A stretch of 64,000 nt of DNA from Locusta migratoria (GCA_026315105.1 CM048744.1:658195676-658259675); one strand, 5' to 3'. Counted from the stretch's first letter, positions 10,327 to 21,449 are shown. Notes: generated by a model not told the origin, from the letters alone. A program made the numbers and translations.

Positions 10327-10503
10327 TGGACTTAACTGCAGCGTCATCAGTCCCTAAACTTCAAACTACTTTACAAACTCCTTATACTAAAGAAAGCACA
10401 AACGTCCATGCCCGAGGGGGATTCGAACCCCAGACGAGGAACGGCCTCGCGCATAGAGCAAAGCGCCTCGATGCGCTCGGCCACTCCGCCATGGCTTCTG
10501 CGG
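10327..10503 (-). mobile_element. tRNA-derived SINE, subfamily 2
   Basis: Reverse-strand copy. The tail complement (CATCAGTCCCTAAACTT) comes first, then GGATTCGAACCCC (box B complement) and the subfamily 2 head with CGATGCGCTCGGCCACTCCG. The copy lacks the last tail bases. Confidence 0.9.
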
Positions 10504-10589
10504 TATTTTCCCACTAAATATGAGAGGAGGGGGGGGGGGAGGATGCGATGGTGAGTTTCCATTGAGAGTCGCTATAGATCTTGGTAGTG

Positions 10590-10690
10590 AAAGGAAAAGC
10601 CTCGGTTCGAATTCCGATCCTAAACGCAGTATTAATCTGCCGGAAAATTTCATATCACCGCACAATCAGCTGCATAGCGAAATTCATTAT
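10590..10690 (+). repeat. Fragment of the tRNA-like foldback family
   Basis: Contains GGTTCGAATTCCG then TATTAATCTGCCGGAAAATTTCATATCACCGCACA-like sequence, matching one arm of the 9672-10170 element. Confidence 0.7.
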
Positions 10691-11444
10691 GGTATCAATA
10701 ACCAATCTGTGTCGGATTATTATTCCAAAATGCAATTCTAGTGTAATCTTCAAGGAAGTCAATATTTATACATTAATAAGCATTTATATGTTAATAAAGT
10801 ATTGTAGTATATAGTCTCTGAAGGAACCAATTACAATGGATTTAAACGGATTCGAATTTATCGCGATATGAATCGATGTCGTAGTAGAGCTACAACCAGT
10901 GTTAATGTTATTAATGTCACAAAGTCGTTGTTCATGTTTAAAAACCCTTATGTTGGTAATGTATGGACATGAGCTTCGTGTTTAGAGCAACGGAGAATAA
11001 AATCGGTCGTGTTTAGGGCGGCCTACACGTCGGCTGCGCGCTGCACTCAAACCGTGACGTCACGGCCTCATTTGGGGGATCACGGTGCTAACGACGTTAA
11101 CAAGCCTGCACTTAATATCCTGCTCATTAAATTCTCCGCGGCAGCGAAGCCGGTACCACTTTCTCGTACCACATTTGGGCGATGCTTGTCAACTAAGCCG
11201 CGTGATTTTGGTATGCTCCTAAATGTTCGTTCTACCAATAAATACGCCATAGAATTTCCTTGGAGTTTGGGAAATAGAATGTAGGGACAGACAAACTTCA
11301 TCGGAAGATTCACATGACCAACTGCATCATCAAAATATTCGTAATAATTACTGTGACTATAAAACCGTCAAGTGCGCGAATGAATGTCGATCTTTGTGGA
11401 GGTTTCCGTTTACAATGACTCTTTAATTCAGCCCAAAGTTGCTA
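10691..11444. other. No gene recognised
   Basis: AT-rich, with a TGACGTCA palindrome at 11055-11062 in a slightly CpG-rich patch (11020-11180). The 91- and 77-codon frames here are on opposite strands of the same DNA and match nothing I know. Confidence 0.45.
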
Positions 11445-12475
11445 TTTAATTGAAAAAAAAGCGCTGCTGACTTCCGTTTATAAGGAAGCTAAAAGAACTG
11501 ACCCACATAATTACAGGCGAATATCGTTGCCATCAGTTTCCTGTAGAAATTTGCAGCAAAATCTCAGCTCGACTATAGTAAATGTCCTTGAGATGGAAAA
11601 ACTTCTTTCTATGAATTACCGCGCATTAGGAAACATCGCTCGTGTGAAACTCAGCTTGCCCTTTTCTAACATGACATCTTGGGAGCCATGAACGAAGGGC
11701 AACAGGCGGATTGTGTTTTTCTCGACTTCAAAAAGGCGTTCGACGCGGTGCCACGCTGCAGACTGCTATCAAAGATTCGAGCTTAGAGAATAGGTTCACA
11801 GATTTGTGACTGCCTAGAAGACTATGTAATAGAACGCAGTACGTTGTTCTCGAAGGCGAGTGTTCATCAGAGACGAGTTTATCATCAGGCGTGCCCCAGG
11901 GGAGTGTGATAGGACCGCTATTATTTTCTATCTATATAAATGATGGACAGATTAGTAATTTGCGGCTGTTTACTGACGATGCTGTGGTGTATGGGAGGGT
12001 GTCGTCTTTAACTGACTGTAATAGCATACAGGATGACGTAAACAAAATTTCTAGGTGGCGCGAAGAATGGCAGCTAGCTCTCAATGTAGAAAAATGTAAT
12101 GTGATGCACATGAGTAGGAGAAACAATCCCATAATGTTCGAACACAGCATTAGTAGTGAGCCTCTTGATGCAGTCGCGTCGTTCTAATATCTAGGCGTAA
12201 CATTGCAGAGCGATATGAAATGGAACGAAAAGGTAAGGACAGTTGTTAGTAAGGCGAACAGCCGACTTCAGTTTATTGGGAGAATTTTGGGAAGATGTAC
12301 TTCATCTATAAAGAAGACCGCGAATAAAACGCTTGTACGACCACGTCTTGAGTATTGCTCAAGTGTTTGGAACCCGCAGCAGATCAGTTTAAAGGAAGAC
12401 ATAGAAGCAGTTCAGAGGCGAGCAGCTAGGTTCGTTACTGGTAGTTCGATCGACGCGCGAGTGTTCCCGTAAATC
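11445..12475 (+). mobile_element. Jockey/CR1-group LINE, RT domain remnant
   Basis: Broken reverse transcriptase ORF of a non-LTR retrotransposon. In order: YRRISL-like block near 11520, an FKKAFDAVP block (block A with catalytic Asp) near 11730, VPQGSVIGPLLFSIYIND at about 11890-11940, FTDDAVVYG (catalytic block C, normally FADD) near 11970, YLGVTLQSD near 12195, then the C-terminal LEYCSSVWNP and VQRRAARFV blocks. Several frameshifts and stops. The C-terminal part is truncated at about 12475. The same family recurs at 51835-53290. Confidence 0.85.
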
Positions 12476-13589
12476 ACATCGCAATACATTTATGTGAAAT
12501 AAATATGTTTATTTTGACATAACGACATTTGAAACTGTAATGTGGACGTAACGGCTTCTGGAAATAGTTTGGTTATAAATGATGGATACGAATTAAATTT
12601 ACAGTAGACATTTCATCATATGTTTTATCATTACAAAATAATTAATGCCAGTAGGAAGAATAACATGTTCTGTAACAACTGCATTCAATTCTGTATTATA
12701 ATAGCACATTGTTATAAGTTCACTCCTACTTTATATCAAATACTGATCTCTTCATTCTCAACTGGTAGTTCTGCAACATCAGATACCTCATCTAGTTTAG
12801 GTGCCGATTGCGGTTCGATGACATTCTTGTAGCATGTAAGTTCATTAATGTCCATGCAAAGAGGATCGTAGTGATTTTGTAAAAAGACTGTCACGTCTTC
12901 AATTGTTTGATGTTTTTACCTAATGCCTTAAGGTATCTCTGTTGGTTTTACTTCCCTCCAAGATTTGTTCTACTTGCAGGTACTTTTTCCAATTACCCTA
13001 TGAGTGTTACAGCTTTGTTCACGTTGACATTTCTTTTCAATTAATATACGTTTTAAAGTCTTGAACAGAAAGTGCCATGCAGATGGAGGTTTCCCAGTAA
13101 GCAACATGTACGTCTGATCTAAGTTTGTATTTTTGATTCGTTCTTCTCACAACCTGCATCAAAGGTTGTCCAGATTTGTAGGGTCCTTCTCCCTTGTGCT
13201 TGTATGTGGACAATTATTGGAAATCCCTTGCAAGAATCTCAAAATATAAATGCATCGAACATCAGACCCTTTACACATTTCGTTGCCTACATGAATGTCA
13301 TTTTTAAAATATCGAGAAGAAATTTGTTACAAACCAAGATAAGCAATAGCTAACCTCATTTTCTTTTCCACTTTTTTTCCCCGGTGTTCATTTACCAATT
13401 TTTCCGCTATTTCCCTCCTTGGGCTGATATAATAGTATCGATGGACATTGCTGCAACTTCACTAGCCATAATTTTATGCAGCTTACTGATTCAAAACTGA
13501 ACACTTAACGATTTACGATGAACTCAACACCAAATATTACCGAATTATAGCACTTCGCGCCCCAATCCAACGTAATAGGTATACCAATA

Positions 13590-13590
<1 letters not shown>
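12476..13590 (-). pseudogene. Decayed coding-like sequence of unknown identity
   Basis: The minus strand between about 13480 and 12770 gives protein-like segments broken by many stops, for example a frame starting MASEVAAMSID near 13470 and a stretch with FLQNHYDPLCMDINEL near 12880-12840. I do not recognise the family. It could be an old transposase or a host retro-pseudogene. The rest is AT-rich and featureless. Confidence 0.25.
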
Positions 13591-13631
<41 letters not shown>

Positions 13632-14098
13632 CTCTGAAGCCAAACACAATAAAGACACATTTCCCTCACAAGATGTTACCGTTTAAAATGTATTCTGAAT
13701 ACCACAAGTGTACAGAAATAACATGTTGTGGTAATGTATGTTTTTCAAAGCATTAAATATATAGTGGATATAACAGTCTTAGGTCCTGTATTGCTGTACG
13801 GCTTTGACGACTTCTGGAACTGCAGCCGTCACGGATGCAACGGAGTATGGAACTGCAGACAAACTTTGAGGTTACTTTTATAACAGCTCTAGGAACTTGA
13901 TTTATTTTCTAAATGTGCATACCGAAGCGCACTATTGGACATATAAAAAAGTTATATTAAAAAAAATTGAGATAACAAGTTTTCGAAATGGGCAATTGTT
14001 CAAATCGGCGAAACCATTTTTGAGTTTCAGCAAGACATTTTGACATTACGGATAGATGGACACTGCACTGGAACTCTTTACGTGAATAGACGAAATGT
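13591..14098. other. Poly-A run then unrecognised sequence
   Basis: About 36 A at 13591-13626 may mark the 3' end of a retroposed sequence. I recognise nothing else before the SINE at 14099. Confidence 0.45.
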
Positions 14099-14690
14099 AG
14101 CGCCGCGGCGGAGTGGCCAAGCGCATTGAGGCGCTATACTACGATGCGTGAAGCCACTCCGCGTCGGGGGTTCGTATCCTCCCTCGGGCATGGATGTTTG
14201 TGTTTAAGGTAGATCATAATGGTTCTTTTTTCTTTCTTTTTTAACATAGCAGCTGTTGTCAGCGACCGGTACAACGTCAATGGATAAACAGAACTTACAA
14301 ACTACTTATGAACTACAATAGATAAACAAGCAGCCCTCGGTCGCAAATTAAAAATTATTTGACCAGGTTTCGGCAATGACTAAGATTGCTTCCGTGCAGG
14401 CGTGCAGCCCATAGTGGCTAGCTTTTTGTAAAAATTAAAAAAAAAATCTTTTTAAACTTTGTGACGTAAGCTATACAGCTGAGTAGTATATTTTAGTATG
14501 TTACTTGTATTGTTTTATATTTTCTGATGAAAGCAATCATAGTCATTGCCGAAACCTGCTCAAATAATTTTTAATTTGCGACCGAGGGCTGCTTGTTTAT
14601 CCGTTATAGTTCATAAGTAGTTCGTAAGTGTACGGACAGATGACTCAGCAGTTAAGTCCCTTAAGTTTAAGAAACATTTGAACATTTTGA
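14099..14690 (+). mobile_element. tRNA-derived SINE, subfamily 2, interrupted by a foldback
   Basis: SINE head and box B at 14099-14217 (GCCGCGGCGGAGTGGCC, then GGGTTCGTATCC), and the matching tail at 14608-14690 (AGTTCATAAGTAG, AAACATTTGAACA). Between them lies a foldback whose arms themselves contain inverted copies of the SINE tail. The break points share TAG(A/T)TCATAA. Confidence 0.8.
14222..14630. repeat. Foldback element with hammerhead-like arms
   Basis: Left arm 14290-14395 and right arm 14525-14630 are reverse complements. Shared landmarks are GATAAACAAGCAGCCCTCGG / GAGGGCTGCTTGTTTATCC and a CATTGCCGAAACC hairpin. The right arm (plus) has CTGATGA, stem II GCAAU/AUUGC and GAAAC. The left arm (minus) keeps GAAACCTGGTC but has lost CTGATGA. 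Together they imply an ancestral complete motif. The palindrome extends outward into SINE tail sequence on both sides. Confidence 0.8.
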
Positions 14691-15810
14691 AATGTCGCGA
14701 GTACTGAGAATAACATACAGAGACACATGGGTCAGCATTGTGTGGCTAAACTGAGGATTTCCGTCTGACAAGAGGCGTTCTACACTAGTCCATGTCCACT
14801 GTGCCCGGAAGAAGTCGCAGTCAGCGCGGCTGACTAATAAGTAGAGACTCGGCACGGAATCCCAAATGTTCAGACACGCACATACACGCGTGCTCGAGGG
14901 AGGACCCGAGCCTCCGACGGGGAGCATCCGCGCGCTCCGCAGCAAGGCATCTTACAGCGCACGGCATGCCCACGCGACATGGTTACCGATCCAGCACATA
15001 TTTTCTACTATCCACACTGCAGTAAGTCGATGCCGATTGGCAGCTAATGTCTGTAATTCCTTTGTGTCTCGATTCATAATGGCTGCAGAGAAAAAAAAAA
15101 TGGTGTCTGTTCATTCCGACAAGTCCGAAAATAGGCTGTACCAACACAATACAAAGTACTCTGCTCAAAAATCTAATCTAGATACGATCTGGCAAATAGT
15201 TACTTCTTGTCAATCGTATTCTTCCTTCTGTTGTCTGTGAGAATGTTCTTATTGAAATCCTTGATTCTTTCCATCGATTATACGGCTTTCGTTCTTTTTG
15301 AACTTCTATAGTAAGGTGCTACCCTGACGAATTTTGTGTAGGCTGCTCCGGAGCTGGTACCTACGCGCTGTGAACACGTCACACGTGAACTTTGTCCTCA
15401 TCGACCGTGACCAGTACGCCCGTGCAGCTGACCGTTGCCACGTCACGTGTGTTGCTAGTAACGAAACAGCGATCGGTAAAGCTCCTAAAAAATTAATCGG
15501 TTCGACGGACTCTAAGCTTTTCTACCTTTTTTTTTTTTTTTTTTTTTTTTTTTTCTACAATGAGGCAGCTGCCCTTTTCATGAACTTCCTTCATTTCGAG
15601 GTGCCAATCTCTTAAACGTTAGGTTAATTCCATGGAAATTCTTCAGTCAGATGCCAAAAAATATATAAATTCGGCCTAAAGAATATATTTCGTTTCAAAT
15701 AAATTCAGAGTAATCTGAGGATCTCTCGAAAATCTGTATTTACTAGTGCTATTTGTTGTAATTATATGACTGTAAACGTCTTATATGTGTTAGTAACTTA
15801 TATTGGTGTG
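14691..15810. other. No gene recognised; CpG-rich patch and poly-T
   Basis: A modest GC-rich patch at 14860-14990 and a poly-T run of about 26 at 15529-15554. ORFs up to 124 codons lack recognisable domains. Confidence 0.45.
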
Positions 15811-16250
15811 GTATCTGTTCTTTCGGGCATATCTCAAAGAACAGACACCACACCTGGTTCGCAGCCATATTGCATTTGCAAATAATATGAAGGAGGGGAA
15901 GGAAAAAACATTAGGAAGGAAAGAACTGACGTTGGCTGCATTAAGGCATTGAAATAAAAAAATGACAACAATTGAAAATGTAACCCGGGTCTCCGCTTGG
16001 GGCCAGCGGTCGCCTTAACCACTTGGCTACCCGTGCTCGCATCCCGTCAGTGTCAAACTTCCACACGTCGCACACTACAGTTGTAGGCCCCATACCGTCC
16101 ACGCCCTCTTACACTCACCATTACCGATTCCCGTATGAGGTAGAACGTATGACCGCATCTGCGGTGAAGTAGATGAAACCAACTCCGTCTTCCGTGTAAA
16201 ATATTTACTATTATATTGGTGTGGTGATTGTTCTTTCGGACGTGTCTCAT
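15811..16250. repeat. Composite repeat with hairpin and inverted tRNA-like unit
   Basis: Starts with a perfect-looking hairpin (GGTGTGG...GTTCTTT / AAAGAAC...CCACACC, 15812-15862). A subfamily 4 tRNA-like SINE lies inside on the minus strand (about 15920-16045), with box A TAGCCAAGTGGTTAAGG and a GGGTTACA box-B relic. A second copy of the TGGTGTGG...TTGTTCTTTCGG motif is near 16216-16245. Confidence 0.55.
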
Positions 16251-16269
16251 ATATGGTTAAAGAATACTA

Positions 16270-16868
16270 TGACTTGGCAATCGCATGGCAACGTAAACTA
16301 ATATTTAAAATACTTTATGCAAATGTGATTACGTTTGGTTACATAGTGGAATATAAATTACATAAAGATATGTAATTGCCCGATCATTATATGTATTCTG
16401 ATGTCTGATGTCATTGTATTATGATGCGATTGTGAAGTCATTATATGTATTATAGAATTTAAGACGTATAATACTAATATAGTCGCTATAAATGTTGGTA
16501 GATTCCTAATTAGAGAACAAATAAGTGGTTCTATGAACCTTACTAAAATAACCTACATGGTTTCCCATGGCAACATAAAATAATATTTAAAAAATTTTAT
16601 GCACATTTGAGTGAACAGTATTATGTTGTTTCGTTTGGTTGCATAATGGAATATAAATTATTGTTATGCCAGATCATTATATTTATTCTGGTGTCATATT
16701 ATGGCGCGATTGCCAAGTCATTATATTTATTATCGAAATAAAGATGTATAATTTTGATATAGTCACTATAGATGTCGGTAGATAACTAATTAGATAAAAA
16801 TTATGACGAGGTGTTGAATAGTTGGCTCCATGAACACTAACTAAAATAACCGACTTGGTTTCTCATGA
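16270..16868. repeat. Two-copy direct tandem repeat, about 290 bp per unit
   Basis: Unit 1 (about 16285-16565) and unit 2 (about 16567-16868) both begin CATGGCAAC, carry TTTGGTT(A/G)CATA(G/A)TGGAATATAA, a TCATTATAT-TTATTCTG block and end CT(A/T)AAATAACC. Divergence of roughly 15-20% by eye indicates an old duplication. Confidence 0.75.
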
Positions 16869-16938
16869 GATCACACGACTTTTTATGGTGTTGGGAATTC
16901 GTCGCGAGACTTGCAGTTTTATACATTTTATGTTTATG

Positions 16939-17095
16939 ATGGGATTGTTTTATTTTTTAATGACGCGTTTCGCCCTTTAGCAGAGCCATCCTTAGATTAT
17001 CTGCGTGACAGAATTTAAACTAATTTACAAAATTCTGAGGATGCTCTGCTAAAGGGTGAAACGTGTCCTTGAAGAATAAAACAATCTGCAATCAA
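16939..17095. repeat. Foldback element, family with the 61.1-61.5 kb copy
   Basis: Arms 16939-17010 and 17022-17095: ATTGTTTTATT...GACGCGTTTCGCCC against GGGTGAAACGTGTC...AATAAAACAAT. The plus strand has CTGAGGA (17035-17041), one U, stem II GCUCU/AGGGU, GAAA (17058-17061) and AC-GU-GUC (cleavage after 17067). The minus strand of the left arm has GAAACGCGTC but a mutated core CTAAGGA. Confidence 0.8.
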
Positions 17096-17579
17096 GACCG
17101 TTTTTTATTGAAGGAACATTTATTCTCACTGATTGTTGTACACTGTGGACTGAAAATCATTTTATATCAAAACGCATTGTTCATTACTTGTACGAGTGCT
17201 CTACTGAGCAGCATAAACACACAAGGTAGAAATCCTGCCTTAATCCGTCGTCACACGGGACTTGTTCTGCGTGGCCATCCCGCTACATCGTGCTTCTCTT
17301 CGGGATTTGCGTCCGCAGCTCTGCATTGCGCGTTGTGGGCTGACGCTCTGTTTACAAACATGGATGTGCGTAAAATTTCATAGTATGATAGCTGTCGTCG
17401 GAAAAGAAACCTGAATACTATAGCTTCCTTATGTCAACGGTAGAGATGTACGTTTGCTTTCAGGTGGCATGCAATACTCTTCCAGATTTATTAATTTATT
17501 TATTTTAAGAAACACTAAGACGGTACATAATCTGAAAGCAGTTGATAATGATAACAAAATTTACGATAAATCAGTTTTG
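17096..17579. other. No recognised feature
   Basis: A 106-codon open frame at 17063-17383 begins inside the foldback and has no recognisable domain. Confidence 0.45.
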
Positions 17580-17592
17580 TCAAAAATTATGT

Positions 17593-17794
17593 TCAAAATG
17601 TTCAAGTGTTTGTAAATCTATCGGACCAAACTGCGTGGTCATTAGTCTGTAGGTTACAAAGTACTTAAACCTAGGTAAACTAACTTAAGGACAAACACAC
17701 ACACTCATGGCCCAGGGAGGACTCGAACCTCCACGGCGAGCAACCGCGCGCGCCGCAGCGAGACGCTTTAGACCGCTCGGCTACTACATTGCGG
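17593..17794 (-). mobile_element. tRNA-derived SINE, subfamily 3
   Basis: Reverse-strand copy with the subfamily 3 tail (ATCGGACCAAACTGCGTGG) and box-B complement GGACTCGAACCTCC. Flanked by CAAAAATTATGT on the left and the same with one extra A on the right. Confidence 0.92.
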
Positions 17795-17799
17795 CAAAA

Positions 17800-18200
17800 A
17801 ATTATGTATACCCATAAAAAACTATAGATAAAGAAATACGTCACCTGCACCAGCTCCATCTGTCTTAGATATTTCTATTTTCCATGTTGTGCATATCATG
17901 TTCAATAGATTCCGCCTGACTTATTTAACTTCTTCATTCACGTGGGACAACATGTCAGCTCGATGATGTTTGTTGTGATAATCTTTGCTATTACTATCGT
18001 ACATAAACACTGTTCCTCCTATACTGCATCTATTTCCTTGACCACACATGTTCCCTTTTCACTGCGAAATTGAACTACTCCAACACCGTACTGAACTGCG
18101 ACAGACTATAAACGCCGTGGGGAAAGCGGAGTGACTTAGGGTACTCTACAGAAATTAATTTGTTTCTGTACTCTAGCACGATAAATACAGCATTCCCTTG
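17800..18200. other. No recognised feature
   Basis: AT-rich, no coding frame or repeat recognised. Confidence 0.5.
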
Positions 18201-18201
18201 T

Positions 18202-18399
18202 TCAAAATCAAATGTTTGTACAACTTATGGGACTTAACTACGGGGTAATCAGTCCCTAAGCTTACAAACTACTTACGAACTAGGTAAGACTAAGGACGGC
18301 ACAAATATCCATGCCCGAGGGGGGATTCGAACCCCCGACCGTAGTGGCCGTGCAGACCGTGACTGGAGCGCCTCAGTCCCCTCGGCCACCGTGGCCGGC
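18202..18399 (-). mobile_element. tRNA-derived SINE, subfamily 1
   Basis: Complete reverse-strand copy from CAAATGTTTGTACAAC to GGCCACCGTGGCCGGC. The recurring antisense peptide starting MPEGGFEPPTVVA is an artefact of translating its box B. Target-site duplication not clear. Confidence 0.93.
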
Positions 18400-18747
18400 T
18401 TATGACGCTTTAAAGACGATTATATTCATGCATCGTCAGTACAATGAAAGAAGGCACAAAATTTCGAGTTCAGTTTGCAATATGGCGGCTCAAAAGTTTT
18501 GCTTGTCACGTGAAAACCAAGTCACATCTCTTTGGCCACGTTCCACTCCATGATGAAAAAGTCTTACATGCTAGATCCTTCACAGGTTGCTGGAACGTGG
18601 AATTCCACGCTTGAACCTCCCTACCGACGTCTGCAGTCAAATTCGGAACTGGTGGTCAGCTCTTCAGAGCCTGCTTCGGCCTTGGCGCATAATCGAGTTC
18701 TGCACGCCAGCGACCGCTTTCCAGACTCTGAGTTCCATGGCGAGGGA
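18400..18747. other. No recognised feature
   Basis: Spacer between two SINEs, no coding or repeat signal recognised. Confidence 0.5.
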
Positions 18748-18759
18748 TGGAGAAGGGAG

Positions 18760-18935
18760 GCCGCGGGGAGTAGCCGAGCGGTCTAAAGCGTCTCGCTGTG
18801 GAGCGCGCGGTTGCTCGCCGTGGAGGTTCCAGTCCTCCCTGGGGCGTGGGTTAGTTTACCTAGGCTTAAGTAGTTTGTAAGCTACAGACTGATGACCACG
18901 CAGTTTGGTCCGATAGATTTACAAACAAACATTTT
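18760..18935 (+). mobile_element. tRNA-derived SINE, subfamily 3
   Basis: GCCGCGGGGAGTAGCCGAGC head, GAGGTTCCAGTCC box B, ACGCAGTTTGGTCCGATAG tail. Perfect 12-bp target-site duplication TGGAGAAGGGAG at 18748-18759 and 18936-18947. Confidence 0.95.
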
Positions 18936-19090
18936 TGGAGAAGGGAGAGGGGGCAGGGGTAACATATATATTTTTGTCTGTGCTCCTACACTGAGCATTG
19001 GAACACTGCTCGGTCATGTGGCCTCCAAAGCCTCCACTTACCCCCAAGCTGCCGCACCACGCTAGCGTGCAGATCCTCATCCTCCGCAGT

Positions 19091-19094
<4 letters not shown>

Positions 19095-19129
<35 letters not shown>

Positions 19130-19324
19130 ATGTTCAAATGTTTGTATAGTCTATGGGACTTAGCTACGGGGTCATCAGTCCCTAAACTTACAAACTACTT
19201 ATGAACTACTTACGAACTAGGACGGCACAAATATCCATGCCCGAGGGGGGATTCGAACCCCCGACCGTAGTGGCCGTGCAGACCGCGACTGAAGCGCCTT
19301 AGTCTCCTCGGCCACCGCGGCCGG
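19095..19324 (-). mobile_element. tRNA-derived SINE, subfamily 1, with poly-A tail
   Basis: Begins (in plus coordinates) with about 33 A, then the reversed tail and head. Perfect 11-bp target-site duplication CCGCAGTTCTT at 19084-19094 and 19325-19335. Confidence 0.95.
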
Positions 19325-19335
19325 CCGCAGTTCTT

Positions 19336-19889
19336 CAGCCAACATGACACACAAAGAGCAGGATCGGAAACTAATTCATAATATCTACACTCTTCTATAG
19401 CGCTATAATGTCTCTTGTCATTGATCCCTGCTAGTAGTTAAGTTTTTTAAACTTCAATAGTAAGTTGAGTGTAGTTAGCAACTACAGACAATGTGAGTGT
19501 TCTACAATTTGTTGCAGAGAAGTTACCAATACTGTGGCCAGCTTTCACAGCTGGTGACGCGCGACGGCACAAGGATTCAATATGCAGTTATCAGTTTGAA
19601 GACGTGAGTTGTCATCAGTGGCGTGGCTGTAGACCCCCTCCCCCTCCCCTGACCCTCCAAGAACCTCACTAGTCCATGCTGCAGTCGCCCCCAGACCCTC
19701 CTCGAAGTAAATACAAAGGGACTAACGGCGCAATACTGTACGGCGACCTGGCGACCGTCTGCAGTCCTCCCCCCCCCTCCCCCCCATCATCCCCCCCCCT
19801 TTGCCGCAGACCACGATCCTGCATACTCTACTGGTTCTCATTTTTGTGGTGTCTTAATTGTGAAGTTAATATGTGTGATAATACAATGT
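19336..19889. other. No gene recognised; C-rich runs
   Basis: Includes C-rich simple sequence at 19630-19660 and 19766-19800. Nothing else recognised. Confidence 0.45.
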
Positions 19890-20295
19890 AGAAACTAAGG
19901 GAAGTAATTTCTCTTCCCTTTCACTCGAAGAAAAGCGTCGTATCAATAACCTAGGGAGACCAATACCAGGTATCCTACATACAGTGGGAATAACAGAAGA
20001 GGACCCTAAATGTAGGATCTGTGATGACGGTGATGAAATTGCATCACATCTAATCTTCCGAATGCATTGCATTGGATAGTAAAAGGCACAGAACATTTGG
20101 AACAACCAGACCCGAAGAAATTGTGTCTAATAAAGAACTGGTAAAGGGACTCCTTGCACTGTTCAAGGGCATTGGTTAGCTTTATTAGATATACAGGGAG
20201 CGATACCGCACAATAAACTCAGTTTCGGTGCGGGCAGTGGCGAGTTGGACCAACACTGTTTTGGCTTCCCTGAAAAAATCAAATCAAATCAAAAT
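19890..20295 (+). mobile_element. LINE 3'-end fragment (Jockey/I/R1 group)
   Basis: Encodes a CCHC-like tail (DPKCRICDDGDEIASHLIF, broken afterwards) typical of the zinc-knuckle/RNase H end of Jockey-superfamily LINEs. It ends in a (TCAAA)n-type tail at 20276-20295 (AAATCAAATCAAATCAAA). Plus orientation. Confidence 0.6.
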
Positions 20296-20349
20296 ACCAG
20301 GTATCATGTTAGCAGATAAAATAAACGAAAAACTAATATAAGAAGGAAA

Positions 20350-20830
20350 GAAAATGTAAAACTTTCAAACCAGACATTTATGAGAAAGTAGACAAGTTCT
20401 GTGATTGTGAAACTACAAACAAGTTGTACTGTTTTCCGTTTCTGTTGTTAGCCAAAGAAAATTGTGGAAGACTAGTTCTGTTATTGTGAAACTACAGACA
20501 AGTTGTACTGTTTTCCGTTTCTGTTGTTAGCCAAAGAAAATTGTGGTCGTAAAAGGCATTGACGATCTTTGGCATTTAACACAGAAGATAAAGAAACATG
20601 AACGTTCTGTATCACGTATGACTGCGAAGCTAGATCACAATCTCTTAGGGAAAAACGATATTTACTTGACAGTGCTTACAAGCAGTGAGTTGAAGAGCAC
20701 AATGAACGGATTAGCAAAAATTGGTACGTGCTCTCTGAAATGGTGGATTGCATTAAATTTTGTGCTGCTATTGAGCTCGCACTTCGTGGACGGAAGTTAG
20801 CTGTTGCAACAATTTACGTCGACTCATGAG
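20350..20830 (+). mobile_element. hAT-type transposase N-terminal remnant (TTF zinc finger)
   Basis: Contains FCDCETTNKLYCFPFLLLAK, the cysteine-rich TTF-type zinc-finger region of hAT/ZMYM-like transposases, followed by a GIDDLWHLTQKIKKHERS block, the 'F.dl.nl...i.kHe.S..H' region. The finger segment (20391-20469) is tandemly duplicated at 20470-20546 with a frameshift. No downstream catalytic region is visible. Domain assignment is from memory of the family. Confidence 0.55.
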
Positions 20831-21285
20831 GATGTAAGAGACGAATAACAGTACTGAATATATCCTGAGATTTCATTAAACTAGTGAAGTCGATCGTGGG
20901 GTAGACCTAACGGGGAAACCGCGTTAAAAAACAATGAAAAATTAAATACAAAAAAAGCGCGCCAAGTACACTACGTGATATGTAAATATTATGGGGAAAA
21001 AGTATCAGAACAGTTTCCGCAGTTAGACAAAAATTGTAGATTTTGTGACTATTTTCACCTTTTTTTTTTTTTTGCTGTTTGTATTTTTTATCCATTTTAT
21101 TCTGAACCCCCTAGAATAACCTACACGGACCGCCACTGCTTGTGGGGCTGTGACAGTCTCTGGCGTGGTCTCCCCTACTCATAGAAAGAGAATAAATAGG
21201 GACAAAGTAAATGATGTGTGGCATACACATCTAAAATAAAGATAAAATTTTAAAAAATAAAAAAAAGATTAAAATTCTCTTTGCT
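20831..21285. other. No gene recognised
   Basis: May be further decayed hAT sequence. A T-rich run lies at 21059-21073. Confidence 0.35.
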
Positions 21286-21289
21286 CCAC

Positions 21290-21449
21290 TGCGCACGGCT
21301 GTTAAGGTCGGGGGTTCGAATCCCCCATCGGGCATGGATGTTTGTGTCGTCTTTAGTAAAAGATAATTCATAAGTAGTTTGTAAGTTTAGGAAATGATGA
21401 CCGCGTAGTTAAGTCCCGTAAGCTTAATAAACATTTGAACTTTTTTTTA
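21290..21449 (+). mobile_element. tRNA-derived SINE, 5'-truncated
   Basis: Starts in the middle of the head (CTGCGCACGGCTGTTAAGG), with intact box B GGTTCGAATCC and a full tail to AACATTTGAAC. Confidence 0.9.

Noticed and set aside
18311..18553. Recurring peptide beginning MPEGGFEPPTVVAVQTVTG, seen at many loci as if a gene family
   Set aside because: It is the antisense translation of the SINE box B region and occurs only within SINE copies.
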